Part shown: in pieces, positions 35,563 to 45,145 of the stretch
Position numbering within the stretch: position 1 is the first letter of the stretch
Layout of the letters: each line of letters starts with the position of its first letter
Source of the DNA: Rhodamnia argentea
Lineage: Eukaryota; Streptophyta; Magnoliopsida; Myrtales; Myrtaceae
DNA length: 64,000 bases
Assembly: GCF_020921035.1 (NCBI RefSeq)
Contig: NC_063154.1
Span: 7,192,001 to 7,256,000 of the forward strand
Direction of reading: 5' to 3'
Made by a program: the position numbers and the translations under genes
Notes under the pieces: generated by a model
Seen by the model: the letters and a program-made list of their open reading frames with translations, nothing else
What the model was told of the DNA's origin: nothing
Database searches by the model: none

Positions 35563-37394
35563 TGCACTATTCTATTTGCAATAAGTTATGTTCATCTTAT
35601 TATGTTCATTTTATCATGCATGCTAATTTCTGATTTGTTATGTCTATTTGCGAAAGTTTTGGATTTGTTGTCCGCATTAATGGTTTTCACTTTGTAAGGG
35701 TCAGATTTTTTCATATTTATTAACACTCGGGACATTTCATTGTGGATGTTTAGGCTTACGAGCTTGGTTATGCAACCCCACCAGCTCCCCCCGAACTTAG
35801 AACATACAGCCCCATCCGAAGTTCATCTATTTCAAAAAGATGCTGTGATTTCGGGTATTGTTGTTTGTCCTGTAGAGAGTTCATGTACTTCATAGATTCT
35901 AAGGAATGTTTGATGTCATATTATCATACCTTGCTAGAGAGGTTTCTTCCTAAAGTTTTGAGGGAAACGAAACTAAAAAATCTTCATCAGTTCAAAGTAA
36001 CTTGGCTATTACGCATAATGTTTTATTGGAGAAGGTGGTCTGTAGCGATACTATTGGCATTGGCTTGCAAATAAATTGTTAATGCTTGAAAACGAAGTTT
36101 TCTATGTAGAGAAGTGAGATCGGATCCTTATCCGGCTACGCTATGTCGATATAGTTCAAGAATATATTGTCCTTCCTCTGTGAATACCATCAAAGCTCCC
36201 GTGTGAGCTTACTTGTATATCTTACAATATCTGTGATCTAACCACCGCACGTAGAGATTGGCCATTACTTATAAATTGGATCTTGCATAATATTGTACAT
36301 TTAGCTTTTTGAAAATTATTCGCTGCCTTAAGTAAACAACTTCTTGGAAAAAAAAAAAAGTAAACAACTTCGTGATTTTCTTGGTGGTTGAAACGCCAAA
36401 GAGAAACCAATATCAGGTCCCTATGATAGTTTAGGTCCATTTATCAACATAGATATTTAAGGTGTTCACTTTTTGCTGGACGAAGGCCTCTAAGTGAATT
36501 CACTTAGAGCTTATCTCGTTTTGAGTTAAATGACTTGATCGATTTGTGTTGAGCAAGCACTGCTTAGCCGAAAGCCTGTGAGTTACGGGGTTCTGAAAGA
36601 AACAAGTACATTCCGAGTCCTGTTTTCATGGACTTACATGCAAGCGGGATCTAAGGAAATTTACAATGGAGACGTTTCATCTTTATCTAAGGAAACAAGT
36701 ACATTCTGAGTCCCGAAAGAAGCGAAAGGCTTCTTTCTCTTCATTGTCTTTGTTGATCATTATTTGGGTTATTAACAGAATCTTTGTTGTTACTTGATAT
36801 CACTCAACTCGGTGCTTGCTGGAAAATGATTTAAAAAACAGATACTCTTTCGAAAATCTTTTTACAAAAATGTGATTTTCTTTTCCATATTAGTAGAAGG
36901 TGGGAAGTATGTTCATCATGTTGCTTCTCCGATTATGTAGGTGATGAAATTTGGAAATGAGAATCAAATAAATTTTATTGCTTCGGAGGATCGTGGATCA
37001 TTTGTTGCAGCTTTGGTTGAAGCATAGATTGAGCTTTTCAACTCTTTGATTGATGGATGTAGAGAGGCTGTCAAAATGGGAAACGTTGATCCGAAGCTTG
37101 GTTTTGTGGTAGTCTTCCCCCAACCACATCCTTCCCTCCTGTTGATCCGAACCTTTTCAACTCTTCTAATGTTTTAAGTTGTGTATTGTTACTTCCTAAT
37201 GTTTCATGCTTGACAAAATACTCGATGTTTTATTGTTAGTCAATGTTTTTTTTATGGGGGGACCTGGTTGCGTTTTTTGTTTTCCATTCACTACCATTTG
37301 ATCCCTTATTCTTTTTATGTTTTTGTTTCTCTTCTGCTTTTGTTGCTCATATGTTTCTTGTGTTTTGGATTTAAAGATGACTTTTTGTTCCGAC
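35563..37394. other. MULE interior between transposase and repeat array
   Basis: No intact gene. The first part is transposase 3' UTR. Around 36930-37110 a plus-strand frame with a single in-frame stop reads like a degraded protein segment (SFVAALVEA, then IELFNSLIDGCREAVKMGNV); it may be another captured fragment, parent unknown. Confidence 0.4.
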
Positions 37395-40008
37395 TTTGTG
37401 TGAACCCATGTGGTTTATATAATTTGTATCTGACCTCGGTTTTTCATTCATGTTTCGCACTTTTCTAATGCGAAGCCCTTTTTTTCGTAGAATGGAAAAC
37501 CTTTTTTTTTTTTTCATAAAAGAATAGAAAAAAAAATGGAAAGGGGGACATGAAAAAGAAAAGTAAAAAAAAAAAGGTAACCCGCTTTGTGCGAACTCAT
37601 GTGGTTTATATAATTTGTGTCTGACCTCGGTTTTCATTCATGTTTCGCACTTTTCTAATGCAAAGTCCTTTTTTTCGTAGAATGGCAAACCTTTTTTTTT
37701 TCATAAAAGAAAAGAAAAGAAAATGGAAAGGGGGACATGAAAAAGAAAAGTAAAAAAAAAAGGTAACCCGCTTTGTGCGAACTCATGTGATTTATATAAT
37801 TTGTATCCGACCTCGGTTTTCATTCATGTTTTGCACTTTTCTAATGCGAAGCCCTTTTTAGTGTAGAATGGGAAACTTTTTTTTTTCATAAAAGATAAGT
37901 AAAAAAAAAAATGGAAACGGGAACATGAAAAAGAAAAGTAAAAAAAAAAAGGTAATCCGCTTTGTGCAAACTTGCGTTGTTTATATAATTTGTGTCTGAC
38001 CTCGGTTTTCATTCATGTTTCGCACTTTTCTAATGCAAAGTCCTTTTTAGTGTAGAATGGGAAACTTTTTTTTTTCATAAAAGATAAGTAAAAAAAAAAA
38101 ATGGAAACGGGAACATGAAAAAGAAAAGTAAAAAAAAAAAGGTAATCCGCTTTGTGCAAACTTGCGTTGTTTATATAATTTGTATCTGACCTCGGTTTTC
38201 ATTCATGTTTTGCACTTTTCTAATGCGAAGCCCTTTTTAGTGTAGAATGGGCAACTTTTTTTTTTTCATAAAAGATAAGTAAAAAAAAAAATGGAAACGG
38301 GAACATGAAAAAGAAAAGTAAAAAAAAAATGTAACCCGCTTTGTGTGAACTCATATGATTTATATAATTTGTATCTGACCTCGGTTTTCATTCATGTTTT
38401 GCACTTTTCTAATGCGAAGCCCTTTTTAGTGTAGAATGGGAAACTTTTTTTTTTCATAAAAGATAAGTAAAAAAAAAAATGGAAACGGGAACATGAAAAA
38501 GAAAAGTAAAAAAAAAAAGGTAATCCGCTTTGTGCAAACTTGCGTTGTTTATATAATTTGTGTCCGACCTCGGTTTTCATTCATGTTTCGCACTTTTCTA
38601 ATGCAAAGTCCTTTTTAGTGTAGAATGGGAAACTTTTTTTTTTCATAAAAGATAAGTAAAAAAAAAAATGGAAACGGGAACATGAAAAAGAAAAAAAAAA
38701 AAAAAAGGTAATCCGCTTTGTGCAAACTTGCGTTGTTTATATAATTTGTGTCTGACCTCGGTTTTCATTCATGTTTCGCACTTTTCTAATGCAAAGTCCT
38801 TTTTTTCGTAGAATGGCAAACCTTTTTTTTTTCATAAAAGAAAAGAAAAGAAAATGGAAAGGGGGACATGAAAAAGAAAAGTAAAAAAAAAAGGTAACCC
38901 GCTTTGTGCGAACTCATGTGATTTATATAATTTGTATCTGACCTCGGTTTTCATTCATGTTTTGCACTTTTCTAATGCGAAGCCCTTTTTAGTGTAGAAT
39001 GGGCAACTTTTTTTTTTTCATAAAAGATAAGTAAAAAAAAAATGGAAATGGAAACATGAAAAAGAAAAGTAAAAAAAAAAGGTAATCCGCTTTGTGCAAA
39101 CTTGCGTCGTTTATATAATTTGTGTCTGACCTCGGTTTTCATTCATGTTTCGCACTTTTCTAATGCGAAGGCCTTTTTTTCGTAGAATGGAAAACCTTTT
39201 TTTTTTCATAAAAGAAAAGGAAAAAAAAATGGAAAGGGGGACATGAAAAAGAAAAGTAAAAAATAAAGGTAACCCGCTTTGTGCGAACTCATGTGGTTTA
39301 TATAATTTGTATCCGACCTTGGTTTTTCATTCATGTTTCGCACTTTTCTAATGCGAAGCCCTTTTTAGTGTAGAATGGGAAACTTTTTTTTTTCATAAGA
39401 GAAAAGTAAAAAAAAAAAAGGAAACGGGAACATGAAAAAGAAAAGGAAAAAAAAAAAGGTAATTCGCTTTGTGCAAACTCACGTCATTTATATAATTTGT
39501 GTCTGACCTTGGTTTTCATTCATGTTTCGCACTTTTCTAATGCGAAGCCCTTTTTTTCGTAGAATCGAAAACTTTTTTTTTTTTCATAAAAGAAAAGAAA
39601 AAAAAAAGGAAAGGGGGACATGAAAAAGAAAAGTAAAAATAAAAGGTAACCCGCTTTGTGCAAACTCATGTGGTTTATATAATTTGTATCCGACCTCGGT
39701 TTTCATTCATGTTTCGCACTTTTCTAATGCGAAGCCCTTTTTTCGTAGAATCGGAAACTTTTTTTTTTCATAAAAGATAAGTAAAAAAAAATGGAAAGGG
39801 GGACATGAAAAAGAAAAGTAAAAAAAAAAGGTAATCCGCTTTGTGCAAACTTGCGTCGTTTATATAATTTGTATCTGACCTCGGTTTTCATTCATGTTTC
39901 GCACTTTTCTAATGCGAAGCCCTTTTTTTCGTAGAATCGAAAATTTTTTTTTTTTTCACAAAAGAAAAGTAAAAAAAAAATAGAATGGGGGACATGAAAA
40001 AGAAAAAC
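37395..40008 (+). repeat. 188-bp tandem repeat array, about 14 copies
   Basis: Units start GCTTTGTGCGAACTCATGTG or the variant GTGCAAACTTGCGTTG, continue 'tttatataatttgt(a/g)tc(t/c)gacctcggttttcattcatgttt', and end in runs of T and A around ATGGAAA(G/C)GGG. Starts fall at about 37395, 37583, 37770, 37959, 38147, 38339, 38527, 38716, 38900, 39087, 39277, 39467, 39653 and 39838, a spacing of about 188 bp. Two main variants alternate irregularly, and blocks (for example 37583-38146 against 38716-39086) look re-copied. Minus-strand frames inside are by-products of the repeat. The array is wholly inside the MULE. Confidence 0.93.
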
Positions 40009-40392
40009 CCGTCTGCGACTTAGAGGGAAAAACTTCAACAAGGTAGGTTGTATTAAGAAAAAAAAAAACACTAACTCATTCTTTGCCCCGCAAAGAAAAA
40101 CACAAACAATTCTCAGCAGCAAAAACATGAAAACCTATACGCCACATTACCAGTCATCCTTCTTTATGAGCGTATAAGCCCTATGCAAAGAATCTTTACC
40201 AGAGAGAGGACCAAATATAAAAGGTAGTCACATTTACTTAGTAACATTCATTAAGAAGCTCTAAATCTCCAGAAACAAGGTAGCATGTACTTTTGAGTGA
40301 TTACAAAGGCATAAATGCAAATACTAACATCTTTTTCACGTCCTACAAGTTCAAGCTACATCTTCCACAAAACAATAATGCAAGAAGCATTT
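40009..40392. other. MULE interior, no gene seen
   Basis: AT-rich sequence between the repeat array and the coiled-coil frame. On the minus strand it could be the 3' flank of that frame; nothing else is recognised. Confidence 0.4.
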
Positions 40393-40659
40393 CTAATCGA
40401 TGTTAACATTCCCGAAGCCACTAATCAATTCTCCGAAGTTGTCATTCACCTCCCTTGCATTCTGTAGCTCCCGTACAGTCAATTGAAGCGAACCTTGAGT
40501 ATGTTCCAATTCTTGTATAGTCAATCGATGCGAACATTGGCTATGTTCCAGCTCCCTTCGAGTTTGTTCCAGCTCAAATCGGGTTTGTTCCAACTCCATT
40601 TCCAGATCTCTAATTATACGGCTACAACCACTGGGACAATCATCGTCCCGATTAGACAT
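40393..40659 (-). CDS. Short coiled-coil ORF in MULE
   Basis: An 88-aa frame with MSNRDDDCPSGCSRIIRDLE followed by heptad-like repeats of ELEQTR(F/R)ELE and the related ELEHTQGSLQLTVRELQNAR (residues 20-70), predicted to be a coiled coil. The repeats look like internal duplications of a short unit. It lies about 80 bp downstream of the RNase H1-like domain frame on the same strand and could be its last exon, but simple splicing from the donor at 40741 to the nearest AG does not keep the frame. Function unknown. Confidence 0.4.
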   Translation of the reverse strand: MSNRDDDCPSGCSRIIRDLEMELEQTRFELEQTRRELEHSQCSHRLTIQELEHTQGSLQLTVRELQNAREVNDNFGELISGFGNVNID

Positions 40660-40732
40660 AACAAGAAACCATATAATTATTATATCCCTAAACCATTGGA
40701 AAATTAAAGTGTCTTATTACAAAAGTAAGGAA

Positions 40733-40969
40733 CTAACATACCTGCTTCACATGTTCATTAGTGGGAGGAAATCGTGTAGGTAAATGAATTGTCGTTGGCA
40801 ACTCCTTCATATTGAAAAATTTCAAGTACGCCTGTTTTGCGGCTTCCCAATTGTTATATCCTTTGTAATTAGCCTTACTAAAACCACTTACTTGAACTTC
40901 AGTTTGAGGCCAATTATTGTATATGCCGATATTACGGCCATTGAAAACAACATAGTATTCCTTCGGCAT
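40733..40969 (-). CDS. RNase H1 hybrid-binding (viroplasmin-like) domain ORF
   Basis: From the ATG at 40969 the frame encodes about 78 aa. MPKEYYVVFNGRNIGIYNNW followed by PQTEVQVSGFSKANYKGY and NNWEAAKQAYLKFF is the small fold at the N-terminus of eukaryotic RNase H1 and in caulimovirid viroplasmins, which binds RNA/DNA hybrids. No RNase H catalytic domain follows. A good acceptor (CTATTTTAG) lies just upstream of the ATG and a GTATGT donor follows KQ at 40741, so this is probably one exon of a longer gene carried by the transposon. Role in the element unknown. Confidence 0.55.
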   Translation of the reverse strand: MPKEYYVVFNGRNIGIYNNWPQTEVQVSGFSKANYKGYNNWEAAKQAYLKFFNMKELPTTIHLPTRFPPTNEHVKQVC

Positions 40970-41014
40970 TTCAACAAACCTAAAATAGCATAGAGAAGTG
41001 ACATACAACACCAA

Positions 41015-41747
41015 GGGGCATTAGCATTCAATTTACAAAGCATTCTTGTGAACATCAAAGTAATCACCTTGATGACAAACCTAAAAAATTATCCACCGAA
41101 CAAAATCAAGTGAGATTAGCAAGTTCGTTGAACCATTTGAGAGGTTACAGAACCAATAAAATGCGACAACCAATAGATGAAGCAACAAATTTTCTAATGA
41201 TTGGCAATCAACCAAGCTTTGAACTTATAAATCAGAGCATCTGCATTCCTAAAAGTATCAAAGTGCAACAGAGAGAATATATATGGATAAGTCCCTCCTC
41301 CATCATCAACTCCATTCCACACGTGTTTATATACGAGTATGTGAAGGTGATCTCGAATTCAAAAAACAACTCCTTGCAGGGAATAAAATATGCAGGATGG
41401 AAAAGAAACATCAATGGAATGGAGTTGATGGTGGTATTGCTTCCCGAGGTTTGCACTTAAATTGCTTGCTAAGATAAGCATGAATGTTTCAAAAGCTTCT
41501 CCCTGGAGCTCTTTTCTGCTCAAATATCAAATTAGGTGATATTGACTGTGGAGAAAGTACCCTCCTCCTCCCTCGCCCAGCCTTAACTAATCATCGGGTC
41601 AGCCTCTAAAAGCTTCTCCAGAGAGCTCAATTTCCCCTCAAATGTCAAATTAGGTGATGTTAATCATGGAGAATGTACCCTACTCCTCCTCCCTCAACAC
41701 CCCCCCTAAAAGAAAAAAAAAAAAAAAAAAAAATCACAACATGCAAA
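41015..41747. other. MULE interior, no gene seen
   Basis: No recognised ORF. Related phrases 'aaagcttctcc(c/a)(t/g)' and 'caaattaggtgat(a/g)tt' at about 41495-41540 and 41608-41660 show a local tandem duplication. A21 run at about 41711-41732. Confidence 0.4.
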
Positions 41748-41973
41748 TCACTTGCTAGGACTCACTACACAAACACTACCACGGTTCATTTGACAAAAAG
41801 ACTCGGGATCAGCAGGTATTGCTACCTCAGGCCAAAACCCAGGCCCTAACGCTATGAATACCTCACTCACAATCATTTCAGCCTCGACAAGTTCAGCATA
41901 AACATCACCAATATTAGACTCAAAAGGCCACACATACAGCTCCCCACTAGACAGCTCTCTCCAAACTTGATAG
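41748..41973 (-). pseudogene. Unidentified coding-like fragment in MULE
   Basis: A minus-strand frame encodes YQVWRELSSGELYVWPFESN and continues IGDVYAELVEAEMIVSEVF to a stop. It is protein-like in composition but I do not recognise it. It follows the right DWNN fragment; joining them needs a 47-bp intron, shorter than plant introns normally are, so they may come from different sources. Confidence 0.3.
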
Positions 41974-42021
41974 CCTTAATTGTTAAAAATTTTTAATTGA
42001 TTCATGAAGTAAGAAACCCAC

Positions 42022-42187
42022 CTTCATTAGTTTGAGCATTAGTTACCACAAGGTCGAAATCGGTGCCCCCGCCCAAGTGCTTTGGTTCAAAAAATTTTTC
42101 TTTCAAAATACCAACCGATATAAATGGACGGTCCATAGGAATTGAATCGAAATCTCTTGCACTCTTAAATTTATAATACACCGCCAT
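42022..42187 (-). pseudogene. DWNN-domain gene fragment in right TIR arm
   Basis: The mirror copy of the left fragment, but longer: MAVYYKFKSARDFDSIPMDR, then PFISVGILKEKFFEPKHLGGG and TDFDLVVTNAQTNE, ending at a GTGGGT donor-like site. This covers most of the first exon of a DWNN-domain (RBBP6/PQT3-like) E3 ligase. The part beyond KEKF lies inside the unique interior, so the capture was originally longer and the left end was later replaced or cut. The rest of the ligase is absent. Confidence 0.78.
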
Positions 42188-43069
42188 AGAAGTACCTTTT
42201 TTTTCCCTTCTTTTCGAATGAATCAAAATAAGCACAAGAACGAAAATCGCCTCGTAAGAACGATGATAAAAGGCCTCTAATTCAACTAAACATTCAAAAC
42301 GGTACAGATTCTAACAACAAGATGGATAATTTTTTTTCCTCCTCCTCTGTTCTTCACCAAGGAAAACAACAAAGACCGCACCAATCGGGTGCTTCTACAA
42401 CTCATCCGCGCCAATCCTCGAAAATCCAGCCTCGACTTCGGCGGACATTTAGATGCGAGCAAAGCAAAGGCCGACTCACCAACATGAGCTAAACCGAAAA
42501 ACCCTAAAAACTTCTCAAGAATGCCAAATCATAGAAACTAAATCCGAAGAAAAGAAGAGTCGATCGAGCACCAACCCGTAATCGAGGAGATGCGCACGGA
42601 GTCGTAATCTTTTTTAGAGAGATGGATATGTGCGCGGCTTCGAAGCCACTGCCGCGCCCCTGGATTTGGTGTCGGGAAAGTCGACGGCGGTTCCGCGGAT
42701 GATGGCGTCGAAGAGGAGCGCCACCGGCGCAAACGGAGGAGGACGATGGAGCAAATTTGAGAGTTCCGCGGACGCCGGCGTCGAAGAGAAGCGTCACCGG
42801 AGCAAAAGGAGGAGGAGGACGATGGAGGAAGTTTGAGAGAGGTAAAAGGGAACGAGAGAGGATGCCGGCGTCGATATGTAAGATTTGAGGAGAGAGGAAA
42901 TTAGATTTTTTAATTTTTTATTTAGAAGTGCTGGTTTCGCGCGCTCAAATTTGAGCTCCCCCTCTTCGGATGACGTGGCTGAATCTCAGCCTTCGGATTC
43001 AAACGAACGGCTGGATTTTATTTTATGTCACCCCTGCCATTAACCCTCTATGGCAGGGGATCCAAATCC
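42092..43069 (-). repeat. Right terminal inverted repeat of the MULE
   Basis: Reverse-complement counterpart of 30935-31979. It lacks the 61-bp tandem duplication of the left arm and differs by scattered single-base changes. It ends GGATCCAAATCC against the target duplication. Confidence 0.9.
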
Positions 43070-43078
43070 ATCAAATGG
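43070..43078. repeat. Right 9-bp target-site duplication
   Basis: ATCAAATGG, identical to 30926-30934. The sequence after it (ACCCTAACTTAGTGAATGTC) matches the flank of TKPR2 copy A at about 27488, where the element is absent. Confidence 0.95.
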
Positions 43079-43333
43079 ACCCTAACTTAGTGAATGTCCC
43101 CTACGACCCGTCAAAGAAGTGAGCTCCCAAACATGGGTTTGATTTTATTAGCAGGGAGGGGAGAAGCAACATTCATAAACCATAAAAAGAACGAAATTAG
43201 GATTGTAAATGTCTTCCATTATTTAGCCTTCCACAGAAACTTTCACCGAACCCATTATCATCATCATTCATGATGACCAAGATAGCTGAGTTTCAGATTA
43301 TTTGACCTCTGCTTCCGGAACAGGGGATTGCCT

Positions 43334-45145
43334 TCACAGATAGCCTCTGTCTTGGAAGCTCTTGATGCAGTCATCAAACATCTGCTCAAGAGATTTCAAT
43401 GGAGGAAGCCCCAGCTCCATTATCTTGCCACTGTCCATGATGTGTGGATTGTTATTTCCGCTCTGGCTGCCGCACCTACAATATTGGAATAAGAGGAAAA
43501 ATAAACTCTGCAGGTCAATGTTATGGATTCATGTGGAAGATACAACTAAGTACAGTCGAAGACTCCACGCTTGAACTTGCTCGACACGCGATTGATCTTA
43601 TTTAATAGGACGGGTGCGGACAACATTTTCTTGAAAGAGACGAGATGATGGTACCAAAGTTGAGCAAAGTAATTGCTGCCTTTTGTCGTTGTTGTACTCA
43701 CTTGTTCTCGAATGGGTATTGCGGATACCTGGCCCTGAGCATCTCAATGATTTGAGACCAGTGAGCCACCGAGCTTGAACATATGAGCCTGCCTGAGGCT
43801 CTCTTTTCCTCCATGGCCAAACTGTGCGCAGCAACCACGTCATCAATGTGCACGAACCCGACCGTCATGTCGGGGTACTCGCCTCGTGAACCTGATGAGA
43901 GCGCCTTCAGACGTAATTTTTCCTCGCCAATGAAAGAAACAAATATCCTTCTAATGATATCCATGTCGCCGAACCAAGCCAATTTAAGGAGAGAAATAGA
44001 TTCTCCTTGTTAGATCAAGTAGAACCGGCATCATCATCCAATTTGATCAGGTTTTGAAGTTATTCGAACGGGTGTACTAATTAACGAGCAGTGCATTGGA
44101 AATGAAGTACTTCAGCACAGCATTTTGCGGCCCTGAACTTAAGGGATGCGATGCTGATATGAATTGTTTTACTGATGGAGGACAAATTTGTGGATCAGAC
44201 AAGGGAATTCCGTGGACAGCCGGTGATGGAGAAACTGACCTTTGACAATGGCAAGTATCCAAAGCAATGTACTCGTCGGCTGCGGAGTGAGCAATGGTCC
44301 GACAACTACAGACGGGTTCACCACCACTAGATCGATCCCATATTGTTCTGCCAATTTCCACGCTTCCTTCTCTGCAATGGTTTTCGCATATGCATACCAC
44401 AGCTGCACCAAGTGAAGCAACTATAGTTTTTGCAGTACTCAGCATTGTAGAATTTTTAATTAGAGAACACACTACAATCGATCTCACATTGTGGCGTTTA
44501 CAGTACTCGGTATCGCTCCAGTGCGATTCGTTGAGGGATGAAACCTGCTGAACGTCGTCATGGTATCTTATCGTGGAGCAGGAAGAAGTGAGAACGACCC
44601 TCTTCACGCTACTCGCTCTCGAACAGGATTTGAGCACGTTCAAGGTGCCGTTTATACATGGATCAATTAAATTTGCCTGAAATTGCACACCAAGAGTCAG
44701 CCAGAGGAGTCAGAATCGGACACAGTTCAAGTTATTACTAGGGCAAACAGAAGCTGACCAGTGATGCAAAGATTTTACCCGGACGTTGTCATCATAAGGG
44801 ACGAGAACAGGGGAGGCGGTGTGAAAGACGCCATCGACACCATGAACGGCCGCGTCGAAGCTTCCTTCCACCGTCAGATCCGCTTTCATTATCCTCAGCC
44901 TCTCTTTCGCTCCCTTCAACTCCTTCAGAAACCCTACCTTGCCATCATCCCCTGTTTGCCCCAGGAAAAGACATTCTTCAGAACACAGTGAAAGATTTGC
45001 CTCTTTTTCCTTGAGAGTACTACTTGTTGATTTCCTTACCAGGGTCCCTGACCGTAGTCCGAACAGTGTGTCCATTCTCGAGAAGGGACTTCACCAGATA
45101 CGCCGCAATGAACCCTGTTCCTCCGGTCACGCAGTATTCCGGCAT
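43334..45145 (-). CDS. Tetraketide alpha-pyrone reductase 2-like (copy B, intact)
   Basis: Six exons join in frame to 320 residues: 45040-45145, 44779-44951, 44488-44676, 44240-44402, 43702-43891 and 43334-43475, all GT-AG. Arabidopsis TKPR2 (CCR-like 6) has about the same length. TKPR2 reduces the keto group of tetraketide alpha-pyrones made by LAP5/LAP6 in tapetum cells, on the way to sporopollenin of the pollen wall. Visible are the NADP-binding VTGGTGFIA (residues 6-14), TSSCS (123-127), the short-chain-dehydrogenase YxxxK as YAYAK (159-163), VVVNP and [12 protein letters not shown]. The CCR signature NWYCYGK is replaced by LWYAYAK, arguing against a true cinnamoyl-CoA reductase. A decayed tandem copy lies 13 kb to the left, beyond the transposon. 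Position between the ERF118-like gene and KCS6 matches Arabidopsis At1g68540. Confidence 0.9.

Larger units (their letters stand above)
30935..43069. mobile_element. Complete 12.1-kb Mutator-like element (MULE)
   Basis: Both ends begin GGATTTGGATCCCCTGCC as inverted repeats, and perfect 9-bp direct repeats ATCAAATGG flank them. The inverted repeats run about 1.0 kb (30935-31979 and 42092-43069) and are nearly identical by eye. The element holds a complete FAR1/MULE transposase gene (33066-35562), captured host-gene pieces (DWNN, HVA22-like), an RNase H1 hybrid-binding-domain ORF, a coiled-coil ORF and an array of 188-bp repeats (37395-40008). Near each terminus the 10-bp arms CCCCTGCCAT/ATGGCAGGGG form a hairpin (30945-30973 and mirrored at 43031-43059), possible transposase sites. 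It lies between the two TKPR2 copies. The intact transposase and similar ends suggest a recent, possibly autonomous insertion. Confidence 0.93.

Noticed and set aside
37395-40008. CRISPR-like or centromeric satellite
   Set aside because: Repeats are contiguous 188-bp units with no unique spacers, in a nuclear plant context, bounded by a MULE; not a CRISPR, and too short for a centromere claim.
37371-40128. Repeated minus-strand frames (MKTEVRHKLYK... FFFYFSFSC)
   Set aside because: They recur only because the 188-bp unit repeats; Phe/Lys runs come from T/A homopolymers.
41748-42187. A functional two-exon DWNN gene in the MULE
   Set aside because: Would need a 47-bp intron and would lack RING and zinc-knuckle domains; better read as gene fragments.
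43334-45145. Classical cinnamoyl-CoA reductase of lignin synthesis
   Set aside because: The NWYCYGK signature is replaced by LWYAYAK, and sequence and position fit TKPR2.
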